Shown here: in pieces, positions 1 through 10,425 of the stretch
Layout: each line of letters begins with the position of its first letter
Position numbering within the stretch: the first letter of the stretch is position 1
Assembly (NCBI GenBank): GCA_051861205.1
Contig: JBHYDC010000007.1
Location: forward strand, 1 to 64,000
Length of the DNA stretch: 64,000 bases
Direction: 5' to 3'
From: JBHYDC01 sp051861205
Lineage (GTDB): Bacteria > Pseudomonadota > Alphaproteobacteria > Rhizobiales > Pleomorphomonadaceae
Notes under the pieces: generated by a model
What the model was told of the DNA's origin: nothing
What the model saw: only the letters and a program-made list of their open reading frames with translations
Database searches by the model: none
Translations under genes and position numbers: made by a program

Positions 1-206
1 TGCTAGCACCGCGCCAAAAGGCGTAAAACCCGCCGAGGCTCTAATCGCCGCTGGATGACAAACCAGTGGCAGGTCAAACCGGATCTCTAGAATCTTTTCC
101 AACGGCACCAAATCGAATCTGATTGGAAGATGACTCCAAAGTCGACGAACTGGAACATGTTCTTACGCAAGATCACATATGAATTGCGTAATGCGCTCTA
201 AAAACG
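1..206. other. non-coding stretch downstream of purA
   Basis: I see no coding region or RNA gene here. Around 92-131 an interrupted inverted repeat (ATCTT, two extra T, CCAA, matched by TTGGAAGAT) could fold as a hairpin. It is followed by no T-run on the minus strand, so it is a poor candidate for a purA terminator. Any gene further left lies outside the window. Confidence 0.4.
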
Positions 207-1502
<1,296 letters not shown>

Positions 1503-1644
1503 CGGCCGATCGGTCCTATTTTCTGCCGCATCGCCCGAAGGCGCACACACGGAAACCCCCGATGCTGCGACAAGCACCGGGGGCGACGTTCACCATACTC
1601 TTATGGAAATGCTAATCCAAGTGAAAGCCCGTTAACGAACACCT

Positions 1645-2670
1645 TCAGAGCGTCAGCACCACGCGGCCTTCAACCGCACCGCGCTTGAGCCGATCGAAGA
1701 CCGAGTTGATGGCTTCCAGCGGCTCGGTCGACGTGGTCGCGGTAACCTTGCCTTCGGCGGCGAACTCGATTGCTTCAGCCAAATCACGGCGCGTGCCCAC
1801 GATCGACCCCCGAATCGTGATGCGCTTTAGCACCACGTCGAAGATCGGCGTCGGGAAATCGCCCGGCGGCAAGCCGACGAGGCTGACCGTTCCCCGCCGC
1901 CGCACCATCTTCAGCGCGTCGGAGAAGGCAGCCCGCGACACCGCCGTGACGAGCACGCCATGCGCTCCGCCCTTGGTGATCCGGTTCATAGCCGCACCGA
2001 CATCCTCGTTCGCCGCGTTGATCGTGGCGTCAGCTCCAAGCGACCGGGCCAGCGCAAGCTTATCCTCGCCAACGTCGACCCCCACCACATGCAGGCCCAT
2101 TGCCTTGGCATATTGAACCGCCACATGACCAAGACCGCCGATGCCGGAAATCGCCACCCATTCGCCCGGCCTTGCCTCGGTTTCCTTCAGACCTTTGTAG
2201 GTGGTTACGCCAGCACAAAGGATTGGCGCCATCTTGATGAAGTCCGGCCGGTCCGGAAGCCGGCCGACATAATTGGCGTCAGCGAGCACATATTCGGCAT
2301 AGCCGCCGTCGACACCGTATCCGGTGTTGTGCTGGCTTTCGCAAAGGGTCTCCCAGCCGGTCGTGCAGTGTTCGCAGCACCCGCAAGCATCATGCAGCCA
2401 CGGCACGCCCACCGGATCGCCCTCCTTCAGGCCATGAACCCCGGGGCCGATCGCGGCAACCACGCCAACCCCCTCGTGACCGGGAATGAATGGCAGCTTC
2501 GGCTTCACGGGCCAGTCGCCATCAGCCGCATGGAGATCGGTGTGACAGACGCCGCTCGCGAAGATTTTGACCAGAACCTCACCCAAACCCGGCTCCGGGA
2601 TCGCGACCTCTTCAATCGCGAGCGGCTGCCCGAAGGCGCGCACGACCGCAGCTTTCATCGTTTTCGCCAT
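1645..2670 (-). CDS. adhP: zinc-dependent alcohol dehydrogenase (AdhP type)
   Basis: A 341-residue medium-chain dehydrogenase that should oxidise primary alcohols or reduce aldehydes with NAD. The CHTD segment near residue 43 and the GHEGVGVV segment near 66 carry the catalytic-zinc ligands. The cysteine cluster CGCCEHC...C near residues 97-111 is the structural zinc lobe, and GIGGLGH near 177 begins the Rossmann fold. The lengths and motifs match propanol-preferring AdhP enzymes. Substrate preference cannot be read from the sequence. It is divergent from the EamA genes across a 191-base gap that must hold both promoters. Confidence 0.9.
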   Translation of the reverse strand: MAKTMKAAVVRAFGQPLAIEEVAIPEPGLGEVLVKIFASGVCHTDLHAADGDWPVKPKLPFIPGHEGVGVVAAIGPGVHGLKEGDPVGVPWLHDACGCCEHCTTGWETLCESQHNTGYGVDGGYAEYVLADANYVGRLPDRPDFIKMAPILCAGVTTYKGLKETEARPGEWVAISGIGGLGHVAVQYAKAMGLHVVGVDVGEDKLALARSLGADATINAANEDVGAAMNRITKGGAHGVLVTAVSRAAFSDALKMVRRRGTVSLVGLPPGDFPTPIFDVVLKRITIRGSIVGTRRDLAEAIEFAAEGKVTATTSTEPLEAINSVFDRLKRGAVEGRVVLTL

Positions 2671-2861
2671 CTGGACTGCTCCAATTCACCGGCCTTATCG
2701 ACCAAGCGATAGATGCAGGATTGATATCAGCCGCGCCTTGATCAGCGTCAAAATGCAACGCTCAGATCCACTCTACGCAACCCAAAGCCCCGCCGGTGGA
2801 AACGCCCGTAAGCCCGCGCTATAGAACGCGATGCCAGAGCACATGGCTGAATGCGAGATCG

Positions 2862-3761
2862 ATGACCCGCCCAGCCGCAAAACTTCGCCTTTTCGACAAC
2901 CCCTATCTTGTCCTATCGGGTGCGAGCCTGTTTTGGGGCGGCAATGTCATCGCCAGCCGGATCGCGGTCGGCGACGTCTCACCGATGGCGCTGACGACTT
3001 TACGCTGGACCGGCGTTCTCCTCGTGCTCGCCGTCATCGCGCGGGGCGCATGGGCGCGCGACTGGCCGGTACTGCGCAAACGGCTCGGCTATCTCGCATT
3101 GATGGGCCTGCTCGGCTTCACGCTCTTCAACGCGCTTTATTACGTCGCCGCCCATTTCACGACGGCGGTGAACATCGGCATCATCCAAGGCTCGATCCCG
3201 GCCTTCGTGTTCGCAATCGCCTTCGCCTTTCGCGGCACGAGAACGCACGCTCGGCAGGTCTTGGGAATGCTCGTGACTTTACTCGGCGTCATCGTGCTCG
3301 CAACGAGGGGCGACTTATCAACCGTCGCCGGTCTGCGCTTCAATTTCGGCGACTTGCTCATGCTCGGCGCATCTCTCTGTTATGCCCTCTACACCGTGCT
3401 TTTGCCGAACCGCCCTGCCGCCTCCGGTCTGGCCGTATTCGCCGGCCTTGCGGTCGCCGCCTTTTTGACGTCGCTACCGCTGCTGGCGACCGAGATCGCG
3501 ATCGGCGCCTATCAGTCACCCACCCCGACCGGTTGGGGCGCGGTGCTCTACTGTGCGATCTTTCCCTCGGTTCTCTCGCAGATCCTCTACCTCAGAGGGG
3601 TGGAGTTGATCGGTCCGGGCCGCGCTGGCGTCTTCGTGAACCTTGTTCCCGTGTTCGCCTCGGTGCTGGCGGTGCTGCTGCTCGGGGAGCGTTTCGAGGC
3701 CTATCACGCCGCCTCGCTCGCGCTGGTATTCGGCGGAATTCTATGGGCCGAGCGGCGCTGA
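2862..3761 (+). CDS. EamA/DMT-family exporter, first copy
   Basis: A 299-residue inner-membrane protein with about ten hydrophobic segments arranged as two EamA repeats, the drug/metabolite transporter fold. The glycine-rich start of the first repeat (LSGASLFWGGN) and the VPVFASVLAVLLLGE segment before the last helix are typical. Proteins of this family usually export amino acids or other small metabolites, and the substrate here cannot be predicted. I chose the ATG at 2862, because the 22 codons upstream are neither hydrophobic nor conserved-looking. A second EamA gene follows after 64 bases on the same strand, suggesting co-transcription. Confidence 0.85.
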   Translation: MTRPAAKLRLFDNPYLVLSGASLFWGGNVIASRIAVGDVSPMALTTLRWTGVLLVLAVIARGAWARDWPVLRKRLGYLALMGLLGFTLFNALYYVAAHFTTAVNIGIIQGSIPAFVFAIAFAFRGTRTHARQVLGMLVTLLGVIVLATRGDLSTVAGLRFNFGDLLMLGASLCYALYTVLLPNRPAASGLAVFAGLAVAAFLTSLPLLATEIAIGAYQSPTPTGWGAVLYCAIFPSVLSQILYLRGVELIGPGRAGVFVNLVPVFASVLAVLLLGERFEAYHAASLALVFGGILWAERR

Positions 3762-3825
3762 AATCGGGTGGACAAGGCCAAGCCTTGCGCGCACGGCTTT
3801 GGCAACACGGAGAACGCCGCGAATC

Positions 3826-4722
3826 ATGCCCCGCACCGCTTGGATCCTGCTGGTTACCCTGTCGCTTCTTTGGGGCGGATCTTACTTATCCGCCCGCGTT
3901 GCAGCCCCGGTCGTACCGGCCTTCACGCTGGTGCTGGCGCGGGTCGTGCTGGCGGCGCTCACGCTCCACATCGTTCTTGCGCTTTCAGGCTCCCGCATGC
4001 CGCTCGATCGCCGCAGCGTCACTGACTTCGCGGTGATGGGGCTCCTTAACAACGTGATCCCCTTCACGCTGATCTTCTACGGCACCTCAACCATCGGCGC
4101 TGGCCTTGCTTCGATCCTGAACGCGACGACACCGATCTTCACCGCACTCGTCGCACATGCCTTCACGAGCGACGACAAGCTTTCGGCGAACAAAATCGTC
4201 GGCGTTATCCTCGGCTTCACCGGCGTTGCTGTCATGCTCGGCATCGGAGCGCTGGCGACCCTCGGCGGAGACATTCTGGCGGAAATCGCGTGCCTGCTAG
4301 CAGCCGTATCCTACGCCTTCTCCACCCTGTGGGCGCGGCGCTTCCGGGGCCGTCCGCCAATGCAGACGGCGACCGGGCAACTCACCATGGCAGCAGTGCT
4401 GGTTCTGCCGCTGTCGCTCGCGATCGACGCCCCTTGGACGCTGCCCATGCCTTCCGGCGAGGTCATAGCCGCCATTCTCTTCCTGGCCTTTTTCGCAACA
4501 GCGCTCGCCTACATCATCTTCTTCCGCATCTTCACGCTCGCCGGTTCCAACGTGATGCTGGTCACATTCCTTGTCCCCGTCAGCGCAATCGTGCTCGGCG
4601 TTATCTTCCTCGGCGAGCACTTGGAAGCGCATCACTGGGCCGGCATGACGCTGATCATGATCGGCCTTGTTGCCATCGACGGACGGCTGTGGCGCCGGAT
4701 GCAGCTCAAACCATCCGTTTAA
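3826..4722 (+). CDS. EamA/DMT-family exporter, second copy
   Basis: A 298-residue integral membrane protein with two EamA repeats and about ten transmembrane helices. Its first helix (LSLLWGGSYL) and its last segment (VPVSAIVLGVIFLGE) parallel those of the upstream EamA gene, but the two are clearly diverged rather than a recent duplication. The frame is open further upstream inside the first EamA gene, and the ATG at 3826 starts exactly at the first helix. The likely role is metabolite efflux, substrate unknown. It converges on serA across a short hairpin. Confidence 0.85.
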   Translation: MPRTAWILLVTLSLLWGGSYLSARVAAPVVPAFTLVLARVVLAALTLHIVLALSGSRMPLDRRSVTDFAVMGLLNNVIPFTLIFYGTSTIGAGLASILNATTPIFTALVAHAFTSDDKLSANKIVGVILGFTGVAVMLGIGALATLGGDILAEIACLLAAVSYAFSTLWARRFRGRPPMQTATGQLTMAAVLVLPLSLAIDAPWTLPMPSGEVIAAILFLAFFATALAYIIFFRIFTLAGSNVMLVTFLVPVSAIVLGVIFLGEHLEAHHWAGMTLIMIGLVAIDGRLWRRMQLKPSV

Positions 4723-4728
4723 CGAAAG

Positions 4729-4754
4729 CGGGGCGGCCATTGCGAGCCGCCCCG
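4729..4754. terminator. GC-rich hairpin between convergent genes
   Basis: A perfect 9-base-pair stem (CGGGGCGGC and GCCGCCCCG) with an 8-base loop lies between the converging EamA and serA stops. It has no T-run on either side, so termination may be weak or Rho-assisted. Confidence 0.5.
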
Positions 4755-4778
4755 TGCCTTAACCGCGACCCAAAAACC

Positions 4779-6365
4779 TTAGAAGGCCAAGGCCTTGGCT
4801 TGGCGCACGGCCGGGATGGCGGCGATTTCTTCCAGAACGCCGGTCGGCACTTCGCCGTCCACCTCAACGAGACAAATGGCATCCTCGCCTTGCGCGATGC
4901 GGCCAAGGTTGAAAGTGGCGATGTTGATGCCGGCGTTACCGAGAAGGCTTGCGAAGCGGCCAATGAAGCCGGGTTTGTCCTCGTTGGTCACGTAGATCAT
5001 GGACTTGCCAAACTCGGCGTCGATCTTGATGCCCTTGATCTCAACGATCCGCGGGCGGCCATCGGCGAACACGGTGCCGGCCACCGAACGCTCCTGCCGC
5101 TCGGTGACAACCACGAGGCGGATCAGGCTTTCGTAGTCGCTGGCCGCATCGTTACGAACCTCCGACAGGCCAATGCCGCGCTCCTTCGTCATGGCCGGTG
5201 CGGAGACCATGTTGACGGTCTGGAGCAACGGCCGCAGCACACCCGTGAGGGCCGCCGCCGTGAGCGCGCGGGTGTTCATGGCCGCGACATCGCCTTCATA
5301 CTCGATCCGGATCGCCTTGATGCCGGTTTCGGTCAACTGACCGGCGAACGAGCCAAGAAGCTCGGCAAGCTTCACGAAGGGCGTGAGGCGCGGCGCTTCG
5401 TCGGCGGAAATCGAGGGCATGTTGAGCGCGTTGGTGACGGCGCCCTTCATCAGGTAGTCCGACATCTGTTCGGCGACCTGGAGCGCCACATTCTCCTGCG
5501 CTTCCGTAGTCGACGCGCCAAGATGCGGGGTGGCCACAACAGAGGGATGCCCGAAAAGGGGATGCTCGGTCGCCGGTTCCACCTCGAACACGTCGAGGGC
5601 AGCACCTGCCACATGGCCGCTATCGAGCGCCGCCTTCAAGTCGGCCTCGACGACCAAACCCCCGCGCGCGCAGTTGATGATGCGAACACCCTTCTTCATC
5701 TTGAGGATCGCAGAGATGTCGATGATGCCGCGCGTCTTGTCGGTGAGGGGCGTGTGCAGCGTGATGAAATCCGCGCGCCGCAGCAACTCGTCCAGTTCGA
5801 CCTTCTCCACGCCGAGATCGATGGCCCGCTCTTGCGACAGGAACGGATCATAGGCGACCACATGCATCTTGAGCCCGATCGCCCGATCCGCCACGATCGA
5901 ACCGATGTTGCCGCAGCCGATGACGCCCAGCGTCTTCGAGGTGAGCTCGACACCCATGAAGCGGTTCTTTTCCCACTTCCCGGCGTGGGTTGAGGCATTC
6001 GCTTCGGGAATGTCGCGCGCAAGGGCGAACATCATCGCGATGGCATGTTCAGCGGTGGTGATGGAATTGCCGAAGGGGGTGTTCATGACGATGACGCCGC
6101 GCGCGGTGGCCGCCGGCACATCCACGTTGTCGACGCCGATACCGGCGCGGCCGATCACCTTGAGGCGGGGTGCGGCGGAGAGAATCTTCTCGGTGACCTT
6201 GGTCGCCGAACGAATCGCGAGGCCGTCATAGTTACCGATGATGGCGAACAGCTTGTCCTTATCCTTGCCGAGATCCGGCTGATAATCGACCTCTACGCCG
6301 CGATCCCTAAAGATTTGAACGGCGGTGGGGGAAAGCTTGTCGGAGATGAGAACGCGGGGAGCCAT
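4779..6365 (-). CDS. serA: D-3-phosphoglycerate dehydrogenase
   Basis: Oxidises 3-phosphoglycerate with NAD to 3-phosphohydroxypyruvate, the first step of serine synthesis. At 528 residues it is the long type. An N-terminal 2-hydroxyacid dehydrogenase domain carries the nucleotide-binding GCGNIG at 150-155, an INCARGG segment with the substrate arginine, and a TPHLGAST segment with the catalytic histidine. A middle substrate-binding domain follows, then a C-terminal ACT domain (SMIYVTNEDKPGFIG onward) that may mediate serine feedback. I chose the ATG at 6365 because the upstream 56 codons are not family-like. It lies downstream of serC on the same strand, so the two serine genes probably work as a unit. 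Confidence 0.96.
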   Translation of the reverse strand: MAPRVLISDKLSPTAVQIFRDRGVEVDYQPDLGKDKDKLFAIIGNYDGLAIRSATKVTEKILSAAPRLKVIGRAGIGVDNVDVPAATARGVIVMNTPFGNSITTAEHAIAMMFALARDIPEANASTHAGKWEKNRFMGVELTSKTLGVIGCGNIGSIVADRAIGLKMHVVAYDPFLSQERAIDLGVEKVELDELLRRADFITLHTPLTDKTRGIIDISAILKMKKGVRIINCARGGLVVEADLKAALDSGHVAGAALDVFEVEPATEHPLFGHPSVVATPHLGASTTEAQENVALQVAEQMSDYLMKGAVTNALNMPSISADEAPRLTPFVKLAELLGSFAGQLTETGIKAIRIEYEGDVAAMNTRALTAAALTGVLRPLLQTVNMVSAPAMTKERGIGLSEVRNDAASDYESLIRLVVVTERQERSVAGTVFADGRPRIVEIKGIKIDAEFGKSMIYVTNEDKPGFIGRFASLLGNAGINIATFNLGRIAQGEDAICLVEVDGEVPTGVLEEIAAIPAVRQAKALAF

Positions 6366-6561
6366 TTTGCGAGTCCGAACTTGGAGATAATGGGAAAGCG
6401 GCGGTGCCGGCGCTAGCAACCAGAAGGGCGCGCCGGCTGAATTTTGCCTTCTCGCCTTGCGGGAAAAGGTGGCCGGAGATGGCCGGAGGACGGGGCTGAA
6501 AGCGAAGAACGACTGGATGTAGCTTCCGGGCATTTCAGCGCCGACACTTCATCGCGCTCTT

Positions 6562-6595
6562 GCGGTGCCTTTTCCTCTAAGAGGAGAGGCACCGC
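6562..6595 (-). terminator. hairpin just after serC
   Basis: The arms GCGGTGCC and GGCACCGC, with an inner CCTC/GAGG stem, fold directly behind the serC stop. No T-run follows on the minus strand, so this may attenuate rather than end transcription into serA. Confidence 0.4.
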
Positions 6596-6602
6596 TGGTA
6601 GA

Positions 6603-7778
6603 TCACGCTGCCTTGGCGAAATCGGCCTTGGTCACGGCCAGAGCCCAGTCGAGCCATGGAATCAGGGCTTTGACATCAGCCGTTTCGACCGTCGCGCCGC
6701 ACCAGATCCGCAGACCGGGAGGGGCATCGCGGTAGCTGGCGATGTCGTAGGCGACCTTTTCCTTTTCGAGGAGGCCCGTGAATGCCTTCACAAACGCCTG
6801 CTGCCCCGCATCGTCCAGATTGGCGACGGCGGGATCGGTGAAGGTGAGACACACCGACGTGTTCGAGCGGATCGCTTCGTCAGCGGCGAGGAATGCGACC
6901 GAATCGGATCCGGCAACCCAGTCGGCGATCGCCTGGGTGTTGGCATCGGCGCGCGTGATGAGGCCCTTCAAGCCGCCAACCGATTGCGCCCACTTCAGCG
7001 CGTCGATGTAGTCCTCAACCGCGATCATGGACGGGGTGTTGATCGTCTCGCCTTTGAAGATACCCTCGATCAGCTTGCCGCCGGAGGTGAGCCGGAAAAT
7101 CTTCGGCAGCGGCCAAGCCGGCTTGTAGCTTTCGAGCCGGGCGACGGCGCGGGGCGACAGGATCAGCATTCCATGAGCCGCCTCGCCGCCAAGAACCTTC
7201 TGCCAGGAGAAGGTCACGACATCGAGCTTGTCGAAGGCAAGCGGCTGAGCGAAGGCTGCGGAGGTTGCGTCGCAAATCGTCAGGCCGGCACGGTCCGCCG
7301 GGATGAAGTCACCGTTCGGCACGCGCACGCCGGAAGTGGTGCCGTTCCAGGTGAACACGACGTCATGGTCGAAATTGATCTGGGAAAGGTCGGGAATCTG
7401 CCCATAGGGCGCTTCGATAACCGTCGTTTCCTTGAGCTTAAGCTGCTTGACTGCGTCGGTCACCCAGCCCGCCCCAAAGGATTCCCAAGCGACGACATCA
7501 ACCGGCCGCTCGCCAAGCAGCGACCACATGGCCATTTCCACGGCGCCGGTGTCGGACGCGGGTACGATGCCGATGCGGTAGTCGGCGGGAACTTCAAGCA
7601 CGGACCGGGTCAGGTCGATCGCTTCTTGGAGCTTGGATTTTCCGATTTTTGCCCTATGAGACCGGCCAATCGCGGCCGATTTCAGCACCTCAACGGACCA
7701 ACCTGGGCGCTTTGCGCAAGGGCCGGAAGAAAACTGGGCATTAGCCGGCTTCTTGGCCGGGGCAACAGGCGTGCTCAC
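6603..7778 (-). CDS. serC: phosphoserine aminotransferase
   Basis: Converts 3-phosphohydroxypyruvate and glutamate to phosphoserine, the step after SerA. The protein is 391 residues with a GTG start at 7778. That start is preceded by a GAGAGGA ribosome site and gives the expected N-terminus ahead of SSGPCAKRPGW. The frame stays open upstream, but without a better start. The pyridoxal-phosphate lysine is Lys194 in SWQKVLGG. The sequence is of the alphaproteobacterial type, with its SHRAK segment near residue 40. serA follows 237 bases downstream. Confidence 0.95.
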   Translation of the reverse strand: MSTPVAPAKKPANAQFSSGPCAKRPGWSVEVLKSAAIGRSHRAKIGKSKLQEAIDLTRSVLEVPADYRIGIVPASDTGAVEMAMWSLLGERPVDVVAWESFGAGWVTDAVKQLKLKETTVIEAPYGQIPDLSQINFDHDVVFTWNGTTSGVRVPNGDFIPADRAGLTICDATSAAFAQPLAFDKLDVVTFSWQKVLGGEAAHGMLILSPRAVARLESYKPAWPLPKIFRLTSGGKLIEGIFKGETINTPSMIAVEDYIDALKWAQSVGGLKGLITRADANTQAIADWVAGSDSVAFLAADEAIRSNTSVCLTFTDPAVANLDDAGQQAFVKAFTGLLEKEKVAYDIASYRDAPPGLRIWCGATVETADVKALIPWLDWALAVTKADFAKAA

Positions 7779-7893
7779 AATGACTATCCTCTCAGATAGG
7801 TGCCCTTCGGTGGGGAAGGGTGTCCCATCGCCGTGGTTAGTGGAAGCCGCCGTGACCGTCAAGAGAGTCGCAATGACAAGGATCGGTCCGCAA

Positions 7894-7924
7894 CAAAAAA
7901 GGGTGGGTCCAAGCCGGCCCACCC
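7894..7924 (-). terminator. intrinsic terminator of the outer-membrane barrel gene
   Basis: On the minus strand GGGTGGGCC and GGACCCACCC form a strong stem followed by TTTTTT. It sits 25 bases past the stop of the gene at 7949. Confidence 0.85.
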
Positions 7925-7948
7925 TGATTTGCCAAGCGCTGTATCCTG

Positions 7949-8779
7949 TCAGTAAAGATTATAGCGAAGACCGACCCTAATCTCGTGCGCGTCGATATCA
8001 TTATAGTTGATACGCGTCGTGGTCGTGTCGCTTGCTACTATTACGCCAGATTGGGCATCACCAAGATTGATATAGCGGTATCCAACGTCGATCGAAACCT
8101 GTTGATCAACCGCATAAGACGCTCCAGCCATCAGAGCCCAGGCGAAGTTGAATTTGCCGTCGCCGTTGTAAGTGGAGCCCCCAGCCGTACGAACATCGCT
8201 CGTCGTGAGGTAGCTCAGCCCCGCGCCAGCGCCGACATAGGGCGTCAGGCCTGCATAGGTTCCCAGATCGACATAGGCATTGGCCAGCGCGCTCCAGGCG
8301 GTTATGTCCGCCCGTTCGGTGCTGTAGCCATCGTTGGTGCCGTCGCCATCCAAATCGACGCCGCTAGCACCGCAAGAGCCGCTGACCGGGCCTGGACAAA
8401 ACAGCCGCCCTTCAAAGCCTGCAGGGCTCTCATAATCAAGAGTTAGATCTGTTCGAAAGTATTCGTTGAAGCGGAAGCCGGCACCGATACCAACGTTATA
8501 GGCATCGTCGAGGCTCTCATCGATCAGCGATCCAAGCCCGCCGGTGTATGTGCCTGACGCATAGTTTGGGTTGCTGAGTTCCGCCGTCGGATCGTTGTAG
8601 AATTTATATCCGATATCGCCACGCAGATACCAGCCACCGGTTGCCACGATCGGCAACGGTTCCGGCATATCAATGATCGGAGGATATTCCGGCATGTCCG
8701 CAGCCACAGCGGAGCCAAGCGTCACCGGCGAAACGATGAGGAAAGCAATGGCCACCAAGGCCCCATCGAGCATGCGCAT
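7949..8779 (-). CDS. outer-membrane beta-barrel protein (Omp25/opacity-like)
   Basis: A 276-residue protein with a signal peptide of about 27 residues ending in AVAA before DMPEY. Alternating aromatic and polar strands follow (GGWYLRGDIGYKFY, YRYINLGDAQ), and the C-terminus is LRYNLY, whose terminal aromatic residue is typical of barrel assembly. It resembles the small 8-stranded opacity/Omp25/Omp31 group common in Hyphomicrobiales. A central insert has two cysteines in the FCPGPVSGSCG segment, perhaps a disulfide loop. The first ATG is chosen because AAGGGA lies 9 bases upstream. Its GC is visibly lower than that of its neighbours. A CtrA-type box lies about 85 bases upstream. Function beyond surface structure is unknown. 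Confidence 0.8.
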   Translation of the reverse strand: MRMLDGALVAIAFLIVSPVTLGSAVAADMPEYPPIIDMPEPLPIVATGGWYLRGDIGYKFYNDPTAELSNPNYASGTYTGGLGSLIDESLDDAYNVGIGAGFRFNEYFRTDLTLDYESPAGFEGRLFCPGPVSGSCGASGVDLDGDGTNDGYSTERADITAWSALANAYVDLGTYAGLTPYVGAGAGLSYLTTSDVRTAGGSTYNGDGKFNFAWALMAGASYAVDQQVSIDVGYRYINLGDAQSGVIVASDTTTTRINYNDIDAHEIRVGLRYNLY

Positions 8780-8862
8780 TTCAGACAGTCCCTTATGGGT
8801 GAAACCGGCCGGGTTATAGTTTCCGGATGATTACCGCAGAGACTGAGCTTATCCCTTATGCG

Positions 8863-8877
8863 TTAAACGACGCTTAA
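8863..8877 (-). promoter_or_regulatory. perfect CtrA-type box TTAA-N7-TTAAC
   Basis: The minus strand reads TTAAGCGTCGTTTAAC, a complete match to the CtrA full-site consensus TTAA-N7-TTAAC. It lies 84 bases before the barrel-gene start and over 100 bases from glmM. The site reads TTAA-N7-TTAA on both strands. The match is seen directly; binding is inferred. Confidence 0.55.
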
Positions 8878-8982
8878 GCAGAAAAAGCGATGAGCGCACC
8901 CCAATACAGCAAGTCTTTGGTGATCTCGACAAGAAATCAGTAGTTTTAACGCTCAAGAAACTCTTTTTTAAGCATAAAATCC

Positions 8983-10329
8983 TCAAGCGGCCGATCGTGA
9001 AATCGCGGTGACGATATCGTCCACGACTTCATTGACGAGATAGGCGTTATCGCCCTCGCCCATCACACGGATCAGCGGCTCCGTCCCGGACGGTCGCACC
9101 AGGATGCGTCCGCCGCTTCCCAGCCGATCGGTCGCGCTGGCGATCGCATTGCGCACAGCCTCGATTTCCAGAGGCTTGGTCGCGCCGGTCTTCACATTGC
9201 GCAGCACTTGGGGAACCGGGTCGAAGCGGTGGCAGACCTCACTGACGGGGCGCTCCTGGCGTTTCACGACCGCCAGCACCTGCAAGGCCGCCACGAGACC
9301 GTCACCTGTCGTTGTGTAGTCCGACAGCACGATGTGGCCGGACTGCTCGCCGCCGACGTTATAGCCCTCGGCGCGCATGGCCTCGACCACGTAACGATCG
9401 CCAACCTTGGTGCGGATCAGTTCAAGCCCAATGCCGCCGAGATAGCGCTCCAGGCCAAGGTTGCTCATCACGGTCGCCACAATGCCCGGCTTGGACAGCC
9501 GGTCGTCTTCGGCAAACGAGGAGGCCACCACGGCCATGAGCTGATCGCCATCGACGATTTGCCCCTTCTCGTCGATGATAATCACGCGGTCCGCGTCGCC
9601 ATCAAGGGCAATGCCGATGTCCGCCCGCGTTTCGTGCACCTTTGCGGTGACCGCCGCGAGGCTCGTGGAACCACATTCGTGATTGATATTGAGACCATTC
9701 GGCTCGACGCCGACCGCCACCACATCGGCCCCAAGCTCCCACAGCACCTCCGGCGCAACCCGGTAGGCGGCACCGTTGGCGCAATCGACCACCACTCGCA
9801 GCCCCTCAAGCGACAAATTGCGCGGCAAGGTGCGCTTGGCGAATTCCACGTACCGGTCGCGCACGCCGTCCACTCGCTTGGCCCGGCCAAGTTCGGCGGA
9901 GCCGGACAGCCGCCCTGTCAGATCGGCGTCGATCAAGGCCTCTATGTCGAGTTCGAATTGATCGGAAAGCTTGTAGCCGTCCGGTCCGAACAGCTTGATG
10001 CCGTTATCGGCATAGGGGTTGTGCGAGGCGGAGATCATAACCCCGAGATCGGCGCGCATGCTGCGGGTCAGCATGGCCACGGCGGGCGTCGGAACCGGAC
10101 CGGACAGAAAGACGTCGACGCCAACGGACGTGAACCCCGCCGTGAGCGCAGGTTCGATCATATAGCCGGACAGCCGCGTGTCTTTACCGATGACGACCCG
10201 GTGACGATGATTGCCGCGCTTGAACGCAAGCCCGGCTGCCATACCGACCTTGAGCGCGATTTCCGGCGTGATCGGAAAGCGGTTGGCTGTCCCGCGGATA
10301 CCGTCTGTGCCGAAGTAGCTACGTGCCAT
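8983..10329 (-). CDS. glmM: phosphoglucosamine mutase
   Basis: Interconverts glucosamine-6-phosphate and glucosamine-1-phosphate, feeding UDP-GlcNAc for peptidoglycan and lipopolysaccharide. The protein is 448 residues, the usual length. Ser102 in ISASHNP is the phosphorylated active-site serine, DGDADR binds the metal, and a GEQSGH segment and the C-terminal RPSGTEPLIRVM phosphate loop complete the four-domain enzyme. The ATG at 10329 is chosen because the 26 codons upstream are not family-like. In many relatives glmM follows ftsH; here it is instead downstream of a MotB-like gene on the same strand. Confidence 0.96.
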   Translation of the reverse strand: MARSYFGTDGIRGTANRFPITPEIALKVGMAAGLAFKRGNHRHRVVIGKDTRLSGYMIEPALTAGFTSVGVDVFLSGPVPTPAVAMLTRSMRADLGVMISASHNPYADNGIKLFGPDGYKLSDQFELDIEALIDADLTGRLSGSAELGRAKRVDGVRDRYVEFAKRTLPRNLSLEGLRVVVDCANGAAYRVAPEVLWELGADVVAVGVEPNGLNINHECGSTSLAAVTAKVHETRADIGIALDGDADRVIIIDEKGQIVDGDQLMAVVASSFAEDDRLSKPGIVATVMSNLGLERYLGGIGLELIRTKVGDRYVVEAMRAEGYNVGGEQSGHIVLSDYTTTGDGLVAALQVLAVVKRQERPVSEVCHRFDPVPQVLRNVKTGATKPLEIEAVRNAIASATDRLGSGGRILVRPSGTEPLIRVMGEGDNAYLVNEVVDDIVTAISRSAA

Positions 10330-10425
10330 GGTGCGTCGAACCAGTCGTTCGTGAAGCTGCAATGGGACGTTTGATACACCGAAACGATCACGACCCGAGT
10401 TCAACAATTGTAACTTATCTTAGCA

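Noticed and set aside
4290..5993. A 567-codon plus-strand open frame opposite serA, and similar long frames opposite tkt (18411-19880), gap/tkt (16926-18383), the cyclo-ligase/YmdB region (20974-22503) and the L,D-transpeptidase gene (45664-46590)
   Set aside because: All are antisense shadows of well-supported enzymes in GC-rich DNA. Their translations are rich in Arg, His, Gly and Asp with no domain pattern or ribosome site.
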